The notes beneath the pieces are model-generated. The model was not told the DNA's origin. It worked only from the letters and a program-made list of their open reading frames with translations, and did not search any database. A stretch of DNA of 11,184 nucleotides, taken from positions 10,178 through 21,361 of the forward strand of contig MGQK01000009.1 in assembly GCA_001797815.1 (NCBI GenBank). Reading direction: 5' to 3'. How positions within the stretch are numbered: the stretch's first letter is position 1; each line of letters starts with the position of its first letter. Made by a program: the position numbers and the translations under genes. The stretch is from Deltaproteobacteria bacterium RBG_13_61_14. Lineage in GTDB: Bacteria; RBG-13-61-14. Positions 1-6,417 of this stretch are shown piece by piece.

Positions 1-708
1 TTTCGGCTCAAGGGCGTGGCCAACCTGGTCACCCAGGTGGACCTGCTCTGCGAAGAAGCGGTGATCGGGATGATCCGGCGCCAATTCCCGGACCATGCCT
101 TCCTCGCCGAGGAACGCGGCCAGGAACAGGCCGCGCCCTCCGACTTCCTCTGGGTGATTGACCCGCTCGACGGCACCACCAACTACGCCCACACCTACCC
201 CCTCTTCTGCGTTTCCATCGGACTGGTGGTCAAAGGCCGGATCGAGGTCGGCGTGGTCCTCGATCCTCTGCACCGGGAGCTCTTCACTGCCATCCGGGGC
301 CGAGGCGCGTTCTTGAACGGCCGGCGCATCCGGGTGAGCCGGGTCGCGCGGCTGGAAGAGTCCCTGCTCTGCACCGGTTTTTCCTACGACCGGGGCGAGC
401 GCCTGCGCCAGAGCCTGGACGCCTTTATCAAGCTCCTGCCTTATCCCCAGGCCATCCGCCGCGACGGCTGCGCCGCGCTTGATATCTGCTACACCGCCTG
501 CGGCCGCTACGACGGCTTCTGGGAGCACCACCTCAACCCCTGGGACGTGGCCGCCGGCGCCCTGATTTTGGAGGAAGCCGGCGGCAAAGTCTCCGACCTC
601 CAGGGCCGGCCGATCAGCATCTACGAGAAGATTTTTTTCGGGTCCAACGGCCGGATTCATGAAGAAGTGGTGGCGGCACTACAGAAGCGGAGAAAATCAG
701 GCCGGTAG
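1..708 (+). CDS. Inositol monophosphatase family protein (5' end missing)
   Basis: This is a Mg2+-dependent phosphatase of the inositol monophosphatase/SuhB superfamily, which hydrolyses phosphomonoesters such as inositol-1-phosphate in the cytoplasm. The frame is open from base 1, and the first codons (KGVANLVTQVD) match the conserved N-terminal region, so the true start lies upstream; the GTG at 16 is internal. Visible motifs are AEERG (codons 36-40, metal-ligand Glu), WVIDPLDGTTNY (codons 51-62, metal-binding Asp54 and Asp57), and NPWDVAAG (Asp182), followed by LILEEAGGKVSD. About 235 codons are present, against a usual 255-270 residues. The stop is 6 bp before the next gene, suggesting one transcript with the two rRNA methyltransferases. 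The family call is firm. The substrate cannot be told, because family members also act on fructose-1,6-bisphosphate, histidinol phosphate or PAP. Confidence 0.93.
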   Translation, partial: FRLKGVANLVTQVDLLCEEAVIGMIRRQFPDHAFLAEERGQEQAAPSDFLWVIDPLDGTTNYAHTYPLFCVSIGLVVKGRIEVGVVLDPLHRELFTAIRGRGAFLNGRRIRVSRVARLEESLLCTGFSYDRGERLRQSLDAFIKLLPYPQAIRRDGCAALDICYTACGRYDGFWEHHLNPWDVAAGALILEEAGGKVSDLQGRPISIYEKIFFGSNGRIHEEVVAALQKRRKSGR

Positions 709-714
709 TTGCCC

Positions 715-1884
715 ATGCCCGCCGCGATCAAACTTTCTCCCAAGGGCCTCCGTTGGTTCCGGGGCGGCCACCTCTGGATCTTTCGGGATGATATCCTGGC
801 CGGGGCCGAGGCCGCTCAAAACGGCGAGGTCGTCCGCATCGAGTCATCGGTCGGCTCCTTTTTAGCCCAGGCCTTTTACAGCCAAAAGAGCAAAATCGCG
901 CTCCGGATCATCCGTTGGGAAGAAGCGATCCTCGACCGCGACTTCTTCCGCGGCCGGCTGCAAGCCTGCCGCGACCGCCGCGGCAACCTCTTTTCTCCCG
1001 CGACGGCCTGCCGTCTGGTCTCGGCCGAGGGCGACCTCTTCCCCGGCCTGATCGTTGATCACTACGCCGGCCACCTGGTCGTGCAGTTCCTGATCCCGGG
1101 AGCGGAACGCCTGCGGCCGCTGCTGCTCGACCTTTTCCAGGAATTGTTCTCTCCCCGGAGCATCACCCTGCGCCATGACCTGGCCGTCCGGGAAATGGAA
1201 GGGCTGGACCAGGAAAAGACCATGCTCCTGGGCGAGCCCCAGCGGGAGGTGGCGGTGGCGGAAGGCCCGGTTCGCTACCTGGCCGACCTCTGGGAAGGCC
1301 AGAAGACCGGGGCTTACCTGGACCAGCAGATGAACCGCCTCGGCATCTCCCGCTTTGCCCGCGGCCGGGCGCTCGATGCCTTCTGCTACCAGGGCCATTT
1401 CGCGCTGCACCTCGCCCGCGCTTGCGACGAGGTGAAGGCGGTGGACAGCTCCGGCCCGGCCCTCGCCCGCCTGCAAGAAAATTGTGATTTGAATGACATC
1501 AAAAATGTGGCCCCGGAGCGCGCCAACGCCTTCGAGGCGCTGGCCGCGTTGGAAGCGCAAGGCGAGAAGTTCGAATTCATCGTCCTCGATCCCCCGCCTT
1601 TTGCCAAAAGCCGCAAGGATCTGGCCCGTGCGAGCAAGGGCTACCGCGAGCTTAACCGCCGGGCCCTCGCGCTCCTCCGTCCCGGCGGCCACCTCGCCAC
1701 TTACTCCTGCTCCTACAACCTCTCCACCGAAGCCTTCCTCGACCTCTTGCGGGAAGCCGCGGCCGAGGCCCGCCGACAGGTGCGCGTGCTCGAATCCCAC
1801 ACCCAGGCCCCGGACCATCCCCTCCTGCTTTCCGTGCCCGAGACCCATTACCTCAAGGGTTTTGTGCTCGAGGTCGCGGATTGA
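715..1884 (+). CDS. rlmI: Class I SAM-dependent rRNA methyltransferase, RlmI-like (23S rRNA m5C1962)
   Basis: This is a predicted 23S rRNA cytosine-C5 methyltransferase using S-adenosylmethionine, of the RlmI/YccW type. The 389-aa product has a PUA-like N-terminus (about residues 1-75) and the family hallmark GDLFPGLIVDHY near residue 105. The Rossmann SAM site begins ALDAFCYQGHFALHLA (Asp221) and is followed by AVDSSGPAL. Motif IV is LDPPPFAKS (Asp292-Phe296), and YSCSYN carries the catalytic-type Cys332. Length agrees with the family (about 390-400). I chose ATG 715. A TTG at 709, directly after the upstream stop, is in frame and has an AGG at 699-701 with 7-nt spacing, so the start could be two codons earlier. 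The gene lies 6 bp after the phosphatase and overlaps rsmB by 4 bp, implying translational coupling. The symbol rests on family similarity; the target base is inferred. Confidence 0.9.
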   Translation: MPAAIKLSPKGLRWFRGGHLWIFRDDILAGAEAAQNGEVVRIESSVGSFLAQAFYSQKSKIALRIIRWEEAILDRDFFRGRLQACRDRRGNLFSPATACRLVSAEGDLFPGLIVDHYAGHLVVQFLIPGAERLRPLLLDLFQELFSPRSITLRHDLAVREMEGLDQEKTMLLGEPQREVAVAEGPVRYLADLWEGQKTGAYLDQQMNRLGISRFARGRALDAFCYQGHFALHLARACDEVKAVDSSGPALARLQENCDLNDIKNVAPERANAFEALAALEAQGEKFEFIVLDPPPFAKSRKDLARASKGYRELNRRALALLRPGGHLATYSCSYNLSTEAFLDLLREAAAEARRQVRVLESHTQAPDHPLLLSVPETHYLKGFVLEVAD

Positions 1885-3233
1885 CCCGGCCCCGGAAAAA
1901 GACGCCGCCGCCGGCCCGGCCTTCGGCCCGCGACCTGGCCCTGCGCCTGCTCGGGCGGGTGGAGGAAGAAGACGCCTTTGCCGAGATCCTGCTGGATCGG
2001 ACCCTGGAACGCGAAGACCTTTCTTCTCCGGACCGGCGACTGCTTTATGAGCTCACCCTGGGTGTGCTCCGCTGGCAGGCGCGCCTGGACCATTTCCTCG
2101 GCCAAGTCACCGACCGGCCGGTGGCCAAGCTCGACCGGACCACCCGCCGCCTGCTCCGCCTCGGCGCTTACCAGCTCCTGATGCTCGAAAAAATTCCGGC
2201 CGCGGCCGCGGTCAACGAGGCGGTCAAGCTGGCGCCGCTCCATGCCCGGCCCTATGTCAACGCCGTGCTCCGCTCGCTTTCCCGCCAAAAGGACCGGCTC
2301 ACCTTGCCCGATCCGGAGACCGACCCGACCGAAAGGATTGCGGTGACCGAGTCGCACCCGGCCTGGATGGTGGCCCGCTGGGTCCGGGAGCTGGGAGCAG
2401 CCGAGGCCGAGGCGCTCTGCCGGGCCAATAACTCAAGGCCCGGGCTGACGCTGCGGGTCAATACCCTGCGCTCGGCGCGAGAGGAACTGCTGGAAAAGTT
2501 CCGCCAAACCGGCATCGCTGCGGAGGCCACTTCGCTTTCGCCGCTCGGGATCAAAGTCCTTCAGCATGCGGCTCCCCGCGACCTGCCCGGCTGGGCCGAG
2601 GGACTCTTCGCGGTCCAGGATGAGGCCAGCCAACTGGTCGGGATGCTGCTCGCCGCCGCGCCGGGCGAGCGGGTGCTCGACGCCTGCGCCGCGCCCGGCA
2701 CCAAGAGCCTGCAGATCGCCCAGGCCCTGGCCGGCCGGGGCGAGGTGAAGGCCACGGACCGGAATGCCCGCCGGCTGGGTTTGCTGGCCGAAGAAGCGCG
2801 CCGGCTCGGGCTCGGCCCGATCCGGGTCGAGCCGGCGGACTGGACCGGGGCGAAAGAACTCGGTCCCTTCGACCGGATTTTGGTGGACGCGCCGTGCAGC
2901 GCGCTTGGCACCCTGCGCCGGCACCCGGAACTGAAATGGCGGCGGCGGCCGGAAGACTTCGCGGCCCTGGCTGAGCTGCAGAAAAAGATATTGGTCAATG
3001 TATCCAGGTGCCTCCGGCCCGGCGGCTTGCTGGTTTACGCGACCTGCACCTACGGCCGAGAGGAAAATGAAGAAGTAGTTAAGGAACTCCTGGAATCAGA
3101 GGAATTTGCGCTGGCGGATGCCGCGGACTTGCTGCCGGCCCCGGCCCGGCGGGTAGTTACTCAGAACGTGCTCCGCACCTGGCCCCATCGGCACGGCACC
3201 GACGGCTTCACCGCTCACCTCCTGCGCCGCTAA
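1881..3233 (+). CDS. rsmB: 16S rRNA (cytosine-967-C5)-methyltransferase RsmB
   Basis: RsmB (Fmu/Sun) methylates C5 of cytosine 967 in 16S rRNA using SAM. The 450-aa product has a NusB-like RNA-binding N-terminal domain (about residues 15-140; hallmarks LLYELTLGVLRW, RLGAYQLL and VNAVLR). A Fmu-type methyltransferase domain follows. It carries motif I DACAAPGTKS (Asp267), motif IV VDAPCSALGTLRRHPE (Cys339) and motif VI YATCTY (Cys389). Families of this type use the motif VI Cys as nucleophile and the motif IV Cys for product release. The start is taken as TTG 1881 because a GAGG at 1870-1873 sits 7 nt upstream, the protein length fits, and no ATG or GTG gives an intact NusB region. The TTG overlaps the rlmI stop (TTGA), a coupled arrangement. 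The gene is last of the + strand group and converges on cpoB. Confidence 0.94.
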   Translation: MTRPRKKTPPPARPSARDLALRLLGRVEEEDAFAEILLDRTLEREDLSSPDRRLLYELTLGVLRWQARLDHFLGQVTDRPVAKLDRTTRRLLRLGAYQLLMLEKIPAAAAVNEAVKLAPLHARPYVNAVLRSLSRQKDRLTLPDPETDPTERIAVTESHPAWMVARWVRELGAAEAEALCRANNSRPGLTLRVNTLRSAREELLEKFRQTGIAAEATSLSPLGIKVLQHAAPRDLPGWAEGLFAVQDEASQLVGMLLAAAPGERVLDACAAPGTKSLQIAQALAGRGEVKATDRNARRLGLLAEEARRLGLGPIRVEPADWTGAKELGPFDRILVDAPCSALGTLRRHPELKWRRRPEDFAALAELQKKILVNVSRCLRPGGLLVYATCTYGREENEEVVKELLESEEFALADAADLLPAPARRVVTQNVLRTWPHRHGTDGFTAHLLRR

Positions 3234-3241
3234 TTTTCCCC

Positions 3242-3257
3242 AAATGTGAAATGTGAA
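3242..3257. repeat. Heptamer tandem repeat AAATGTG x2
   Basis: Two exact copies of AAATGTG (3242-3248 and 3249-3255) are followed by AA, just after the rsmB stop in the convergent region. On the - strand this reads as repeated TTCACAT units. It is short, but it belongs to the same style of period 6-8 repeats seen at 4163-4176 and 8767-8925. Confidence 0.6.
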
Positions 3258-3264
3258 GACCTGA

Positions 3265-3281
3265 CCCCCCCCTTCCCCCCC
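3265..3281. repeat. Paired long C runs (G-rich on the - strand)
   Basis: Eight C (3265-3272), TT, then seven C (3275-3281). On the - strand, the sense strand of the Tol-Pal transcript downstream of cpoB, this is a G-rich block that could supply four G3 tracts with 1-2 nt loops, enough for an intramolecular G-quadruplex. The function is unknown. Homopolymers this long are also where sequencing length errors occur. Confidence 0.55.
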
Positions 3282-3302
3282 TTCGCCTTCGCTTCGGAGA
3301 GT

Positions 3303-3326
3303 GGCGCGGGTGCCCCCACCCGCGCC
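3303..3326. repeat. GC-rich inverted repeat between convergent genes
   Basis: A perfect 10-bp stem (GGCGCGGGTG, 3303-3312, with CACCCGCGCC, 3317-3326) encloses a CCCC loop. It ends 3 bp before the cpoB stop codon and lies between the convergent rsmB and cpoB genes, so it could slow or end transcription from both sides. No T tract follows on either strand, so it is not a classical intrinsic terminator. Its 17-bp core GCGGGTGCCCCCACCCG is identical to part of the - strand repeat inside tolA (6965-6983), which marks it as a dispersed repeat rather than a site-specific structure. Confidence 0.75.
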
Positions 3327-3329
3327 CAT

Positions 3330-4151
3330 TTACTTCCACGCCGCCAGTTTCTTTTTGGCCAAGTCGGCTTCGGCGGAGGCGGGATATTTTTCGGTGAGCT
3401 CTTTGAGGAAGCCTTTGGCCACGTCGCGGTTGCCGAGGCGATCGAAGGCCAGCGCCATTTTCCAGAGCGCGTTGGGCACCTTGTTGCCGTTGGGAAAGTT
3501 CTTGCGCACCTTGTCGTATTCGAGCACCGCCTTGTCGTATTGGGCCAGCGCGTAGTAGCATTCGCCGATCCCGAACTGGGCATTGTCCGAGAGCTCGGTG
3601 TTGGGGTAGGCTTTGAGGAAGGCCTCGAACTGGGCTCGGGCCGCGTCGTAGCTCTTGGCGCGGAACTGTTCCAGGGCCAGTTGATAGACCTCCCGGTAGT
3701 CCTTGACGTTGGCTGGAGCCGGCGCGGGTGCAGTTCCAGGCGTGGGTTCGGCCCTGCCTCCGTCCAGGTAGTCGAGCCGGGTCTTGATCTCGGAGAGTTC
3801 GGTCTCCAGCTTGTCTTCCAGATTTTGCAAGCGCGCCGCGATCTCTTCCTGCCCCTGGCCGATCTCCTGCTGCTTCTGCTCCAGGGTCTCCACCCGCCGG
3901 CGGATCTCATCCAACCCGGCCTTGATGTCCGCCTGGCCCCCGGCCGCCTGCTGGCTCACCCGATCCACTACCTTCTTCAGTTCCAGCACTTCTTGCCGGT
4001 AACTCTCCTCCCGGTTCTCCAACAACTGCATCTGCGTGCGCAGCGAGCGCAGCTCGGCCTCGATCTCGTCGGAGCGCGCGGCCAGCGCGGGGGGAGCAAA
4101 GGCCAGGCCCAAAAGCAAAACCATACTCGTAAATTTTTCCCGCATCATCAT
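3330..4151 (-). CDS. cpoB: Cell division coordinator CpoB / Tol-Pal system protein YbgF
   Basis: CpoB is a periplasmic TolA-associated protein that, in E. coli, links peptidoglycan synthesis by PBP1B to Tol-driven outer-membrane constriction. The product is 273 aa. It has an N-terminal signal peptide (basic start, LLLGLAFAPPALAA, cleavage near residue 25) and a long charged coiled coil (about residues 27-118) rich in E, Q, L and R. A Pro/Ala linker (PTPGTAPAPAPA) precedes a C-terminal TPR domain (about 145-273) with YQLALEQFRAKSYDAARAQF and related repeats, ending in LAAWK. Three ATG codons in a row (4151, 4148 and 4145), preceded by an in-frame TTG, make the exact start uncertain; a weak GGGA lies upstream. 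It is last in the tol-pal operon, 133 bp after pal, and that gap holds a double hairpin. Family and position agree well. Confidence 0.92.
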   Translation of the reverse strand: MMMREKFTSMVLLLGLAFAPPALAARSDEIEAELRSLRTQMQLLENREESYRQEVLELKKVVDRVSQQAAGGQADIKAGLDEIRRRVETLEQKQQEIGQGQEEIAARLQNLEDKLETELSEIKTRLDYLDGGRAEPTPGTAPAPAPANVKDYREVYQLALEQFRAKSYDAARAQFEAFLKAYPNTELSDNAQFGIGECYYALAQYDKAVLEYDKVRKNFPNGNKVPNALWKMALAFDRLGNRDVAKGFLKELTEKYPASAEADLAKKKLAAWK

Positions 4152-4162
4152 CAATCCCGCAT

Positions 4163-4176
4163 GTGTCAGGTGTCAG
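4163..4176. repeat. Heptamer tandem repeat GTGTCAG x2
   Basis: Two exact copies of GTGTCAG (4163-4169 and 4170-4176) lie directly upstream of cpoB on the - strand side of the pal-cpoB gap. The reverse complement (CTGACAC) is the core of the octamer repeat at 8837-8868. A degenerate inverted counterpart occurs at about 4270-4280 (ACACCCTGCCA), on the far side of the double hairpin. Confidence 0.6.
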
Positions 4177-4180
4177 GCCA

Positions 4181-4263
4181 CCCACCCTTCGCAAGGCCGA
4201 AGGGTGGGCTACATCTTCATGATTTCCGTTTGTAGCCCACCCTCGCGTTTGCGCGAGGGTGGG
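4181..4263. repeat. Composite double-hairpin repeat between pal and cpoB
   Basis: There are two strong hairpins. The first pairs CCCACCCTTCG (4181-4191) with CGAAGGGTGGG (4198-4208), an 11-bp stem with a 6-nt loop. The second pairs CCCACCCTCGCG (4236-4247) with CGCGAGGGTGGG (4252-4263), a 12-bp stem with a TTTG loop. The facing edges are also inverted copies: GGGTGGGCTAC (4202-4212) against GTAGCCCACCC (4232-4242), with a 19-nt spacer. This resembles a BIME-type pair of palindromic units in opposite orientation. It occupies most of the pal-cpoB gap and could act on mRNA stability or read-through into cpoB. It lacks a T tract in the operon direction. Confidence 0.8.
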
Positions 4264-4284
4264 TTTGTGGACACCCTGCCACCT

Positions 4285-5034
4285 TTACTGGCTCACCGCG
4301 AAGTGAACCCTACGGTTCTTGGCCCAGGCCTCCTCGGTGTGACCCGGGTCGAGCGGCAAGGACTCGCCGTAGCTGATGGTCTTCAGCCGGCTCTCCTCAA
4401 TGCCCAGGCTCATCAGGTATTTCTTGACCGCCTCGGCCCGGCGCTGGCCCAGAGCCAGGTTGTATTCCTCGGCGCCGCGCTCGTCGCAGTGGCCCTCGAT
4501 CAGCATCTTGAGCCCCGCGTTGTTCTTCAGCCACTGGGCGTTGCCGGCCAGGATCGAGCGCCCTTCGTCCGAGAGGGTCGCGGAATCAAAGTCAAAAATG
4601 ACGTCCTGGAGCGCGGCCTTGGCCTGCTCCTCCATGCTCACCTCGGTCGCGGTCTTGCCGGCCCCGGCCAGCTCTTCCTCCCCGTAGAGGCTGGGAACGT
4701 TGTATTCCAAAGCCTTGGTCTCTTGCTTGGCTGCCTCCGCGGTCTTTTTCCGCTCGAGCGCCCGGTCGCGGGCCAGGTAGGCCTGGTCGCGGGCGGTGAT
4801 GGCCGAGGCCCGCGAGTCCTTGAACTTGCGTTTCTCCAACTGGTCCCTGGCCAGGACCAGGTTGTCCTCCGCGCTCTTGAACTCATCCGGCGCATACTGC
4901 GGCGCTTCCGCCTGCTTCGCCTCTTCCACCGCGGTTTCGGCCTCGGTGATCGCCTTCTTGGCCTTGCCCCCGCAGCCCAAGAGCAATCCCGCCACCGCCA
5001 ATCCCATCAGCCACCAGCTTACTTTCGCGCGCAT
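4285..5034 (-). CDS. pal: Peptidoglycan-associated lipoprotein Pal with DUF4398-like N-terminal region
   Basis: Pal is an outer-membrane lipoprotein that binds peptidoglycan non-covalently and is moved to division sites by TolA and TolB. The product is 249 aa. The signal peptide ends in lipobox LLLGC (Cys21, followed by Gly, so no Asp+2 inner-membrane retention signal). An Ala/Glu/Lys-rich helical stretch (about residues 25-105: AITEAETAVEEAKQ, ARDQLEKRKF) resembles DUF4398. The OmpA-type domain (144-249) shows VIFDFDSATLSDEG, IEGHCDERGAEEYNLALGQR and KNRRVHF, including the Asp and Arg that bind diaminopimelate in the family. The start is ATG 5034 because AAGGAGG lies 8 nt upstream; a frame open to 5061 would add nine residues before the signal peptide. 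Typical Pal is 150-180 aa, so the helical insert makes this one long. It lies 48 bp after tolB. Confidence 0.93.
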   Translation of the reverse strand: MRAKVSWWLMGLAVAGLLLGCGGKAKKAITEAETAVEEAKQAEAPQYAPDEFKSAEDNLVLARDQLEKRKFKDSRASAITARDQAYLARDRALERKKTAEAAKQETKALEYNVPSLYGEEELAGAGKTATEVSMEEQAKAALQDVIFDFDSATLSDEGRSILAGNAQWLKNNAGLKMLIEGHCDERGAEEYNLALGQRRAEAVKKYLMSLGIEESRLKTISYGESLPLDPGHTEEAWAKNRRVHFAVSQ

Positions 5035-5042
5035 GACTTTTC

Positions 5043-5049
5043 CCTCCTT
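5043..5049 (-). promoter_or_regulatory. Strong Shine-Dalgarno deciding the pal start
   Basis: A perfect AAGGAGG on the - strand, 8 nt before ATG 5034, selects that start over the upstream in-frame codons. It is the strongest ribosome-binding site in the operon, which fits a lipoprotein usually made in large excess over the other Tol proteins. Confidence 0.85.
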
Positions 5050-5058
5050 GATCCGTGC

Positions 5059-5077
5059 CACCGGTTTCCAACCGGTG
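5059..5077. repeat. Inverted repeat in the tolB-pal junction
   Basis: A perfect 8-bp stem (CACCGGTT, 5059-5066, with AACCGGTG, 5070-5077) has a TCC loop. It lies 6 bp after the tolB stop and ahead of the pal ribosome-binding site. As RNA it would form a compact hairpin within the operon, possibly protecting the downstream pal segment from 3' decay. No T tract follows. Confidence 0.7.
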
Positions 5078-5082
5078 ACCGC

Positions 5083-6417
5083 TTACCGTTTCAGACTGCT
5101 CGACCAGGCCGGCGCCGTCTCATTCGACGGCCACTCCGTCAGCCGGCGGGCCGTGCCCCCGTAAACACTGATCGAGAAGATATCGTAATTCCCATACCGG
5201 TCGGAGGCAAAGGCCAGCGAGCGGCTGTCCGGCGACCAGGCCGGGTCTTCCTCATTGAACGGCGTCTCGGTCAGCGCCCGGACTGAGCCGCCCGGGCCTT
5301 TGCCCAGCTCGATCACCATCAGGTCAAACCGGCCGCCCCGCCGGCCGGCGAACGCGATCCGCTGCCCGTCCGGCGACCAGGCCGGCGAGCTGTTGTAGTC
5401 GCCCTCCCAGGTCAGCCGCACCGGGCGGTTGTTCTCGCTCTCGGCGCCGCGGGAGAGGTCGAGCATGTAGATCTGGGGCGTGCCCCCCCGGTCGGAGACA
5501 AAAGCCAGGAACTTTCCGTCCGGCGACCAGGCGGGCGCAACGTCAATCGCCCAACTGGAGGTGACCTGGGTGAGGCCGGACCCGTCGGGATTGATCAGGA
5601 AGATATCGCTGTTGCCTTCCCGGGGGGTGAGCACGAGCGCGATGCGTTTGCCGTCGGGCTGGAAGGCGGCGCCCACGTTGAGCCCGGGGCGGTTGGAGAT
5701 CCGCCACTCTTTGCCTTCAAAGGTATCGAGCACGTAGAGGTCCGGGTTCTTGGCCTTGTAGCTGGTGTAAAGCAGGCGGCTGGAGTTGGGCCACCATTCC
5801 GGGGCCAGGTTGAGGGTGTGGTTGTTGGTGACCGGGCGGGGATTGCCGCCGTCGCTGTCGATCACCTGGATTTCCTTGCGGCCGCTCTGGTCCGAGACCA
5901 AGGCGATCTGGGTCTCGAAGCTGCCGCGCCGGCCGGTCAGCCATTCCAGCACGTCGTCGCTGAAGCGGTGCACCATCTGGCGCAGGGCCGCTTCCGAGCC
6001 GGTGAAGCGCTTGCCCAGGACCATCTCCTGCTTGGCCAGGTCGTAGAGCTTGAGCTCGATCTGGACCCGGCCTTCGGGCGTGCGGGTGAGGTAGCCGCGG
6101 ACCAGCGCCTCGGCGCCGATCAGGGTCCAGGCGCTGAAGTCTTCCGGGCCGGAGGAGAGCGGGGTCAAATAGCTCTTGGGATCCAATATCTGGAGCACGC
6201 CCGAGGACTGGAAGTTCTGGCGGAGCAGCTCGGTCAGCCGCTGGCCGACCGCCTGGTCGTCGGCGCTGGTCGAGTTGACCAGAAAATTCGGAACCGCCAC
6301 CGGGAAGCGCTGAGGGGTCTTGGTGATGACCAGGAAATCGCCTTCAAAGCCGGGCGGTTCCTGGGCCAGCGCCGCGGCGGCCAGGAGCAAGATCAGCCCG
6401 AGCAGGATCTTCCGCAT
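5083..6417 (-). CDS. tolB: Tol-Pal system beta-propeller protein TolB
   Basis: TolB is the periplasmic component that binds Pal and is released by TolA, letting Pal engage peptidoglycan. The 444-aa product has a signal peptide (MRKILLGLILLLAAAALA, then QEPPG). The TolB N-terminal domain follows (about residues 35-160: FPVAVPNF, LRQNFQSSGVLQILDP and WTLIGAEALVRG). The C-terminal six-bladed propeller carries repeated WSPDG-type motifs (WSPDGKFLAFVSDR, WSPDGQRIAFAGRR and WSPDSRSLAFASDR), which account for the near-identical DNA stretches at 5222, 5366 and 5519. The length matches E. coli TolB (about 430). The ATG shares one base with the tolA stop (TGATG) and has GGAG at 6425-6428, 7 nt upstream, so translation is coupled to tolA. 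The call is firm. Confidence 0.96.
   Translation of the reverse strand: MRKILLGLILLLAAAALAQEPPGFEGDFLVITKTPQRFPVAVPNFLVNSTSADDQAVGQRLTELLRQNFQSSGVLQILDPKSYLTPLSSGPEDFSAWTLIGAEALVRGYLTRTPEGRVQIELKLYDLAKQEMVLGKRFTGSEAALRQMVHRFSDDVLEWLTGRRGSFETQIALVSDQSGRKEIQVIDSDGGNPRPVTNNHTLNLAPEWWPNSSRLLYTSYKAKNPDLYVLDTFEGKEWRISNRPGLNVGAAFQPDGKRIALVLTPREGNSDIFLINPDGSGLTQVTSSWAIDVAPAWSPDGKFLAFVSDRGGTPQIYMLDLSRGAESENNRPVRLTWEGDYNSSPAWSPDGQRIAFAGRRGGRFDLMVIELGKGPGGSVRALTETPFNEEDPAWSPDSRSLAFASDRYGNYDIFSISVYGGTARRLTEWPSNETAPAWSSSLKR

Noticed and set aside
862-1848. Long open frame on the - strand opposite rlmI
   Set aside because: It is antisense to a gene with clear RlmI motifs, its translation is low-complexity (Gly/Ala/Glu/Gln-rich) without recognisable domains, and such frames are expected from high-GC codon use.
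3303-3326. Classical intrinsic terminator between rsmB and cpoB
   Set aside because: The stem is strong, but no run of T follows on either strand, and the core recurs inside tolA. I list it as a repeat.
4036-5286. Long open frame on the + strand across cpoB, pal and tolB
   Set aside because: It runs antisense through three well-supported genes and the double hairpin. The translation shows no family motifs.
5222-5540. Direct DNA repeats with core CCGGCGACCAGGC
   Set aside because: They encode the AWSPDG motifs of successive TolB propeller blades, so protein repeats explain them.
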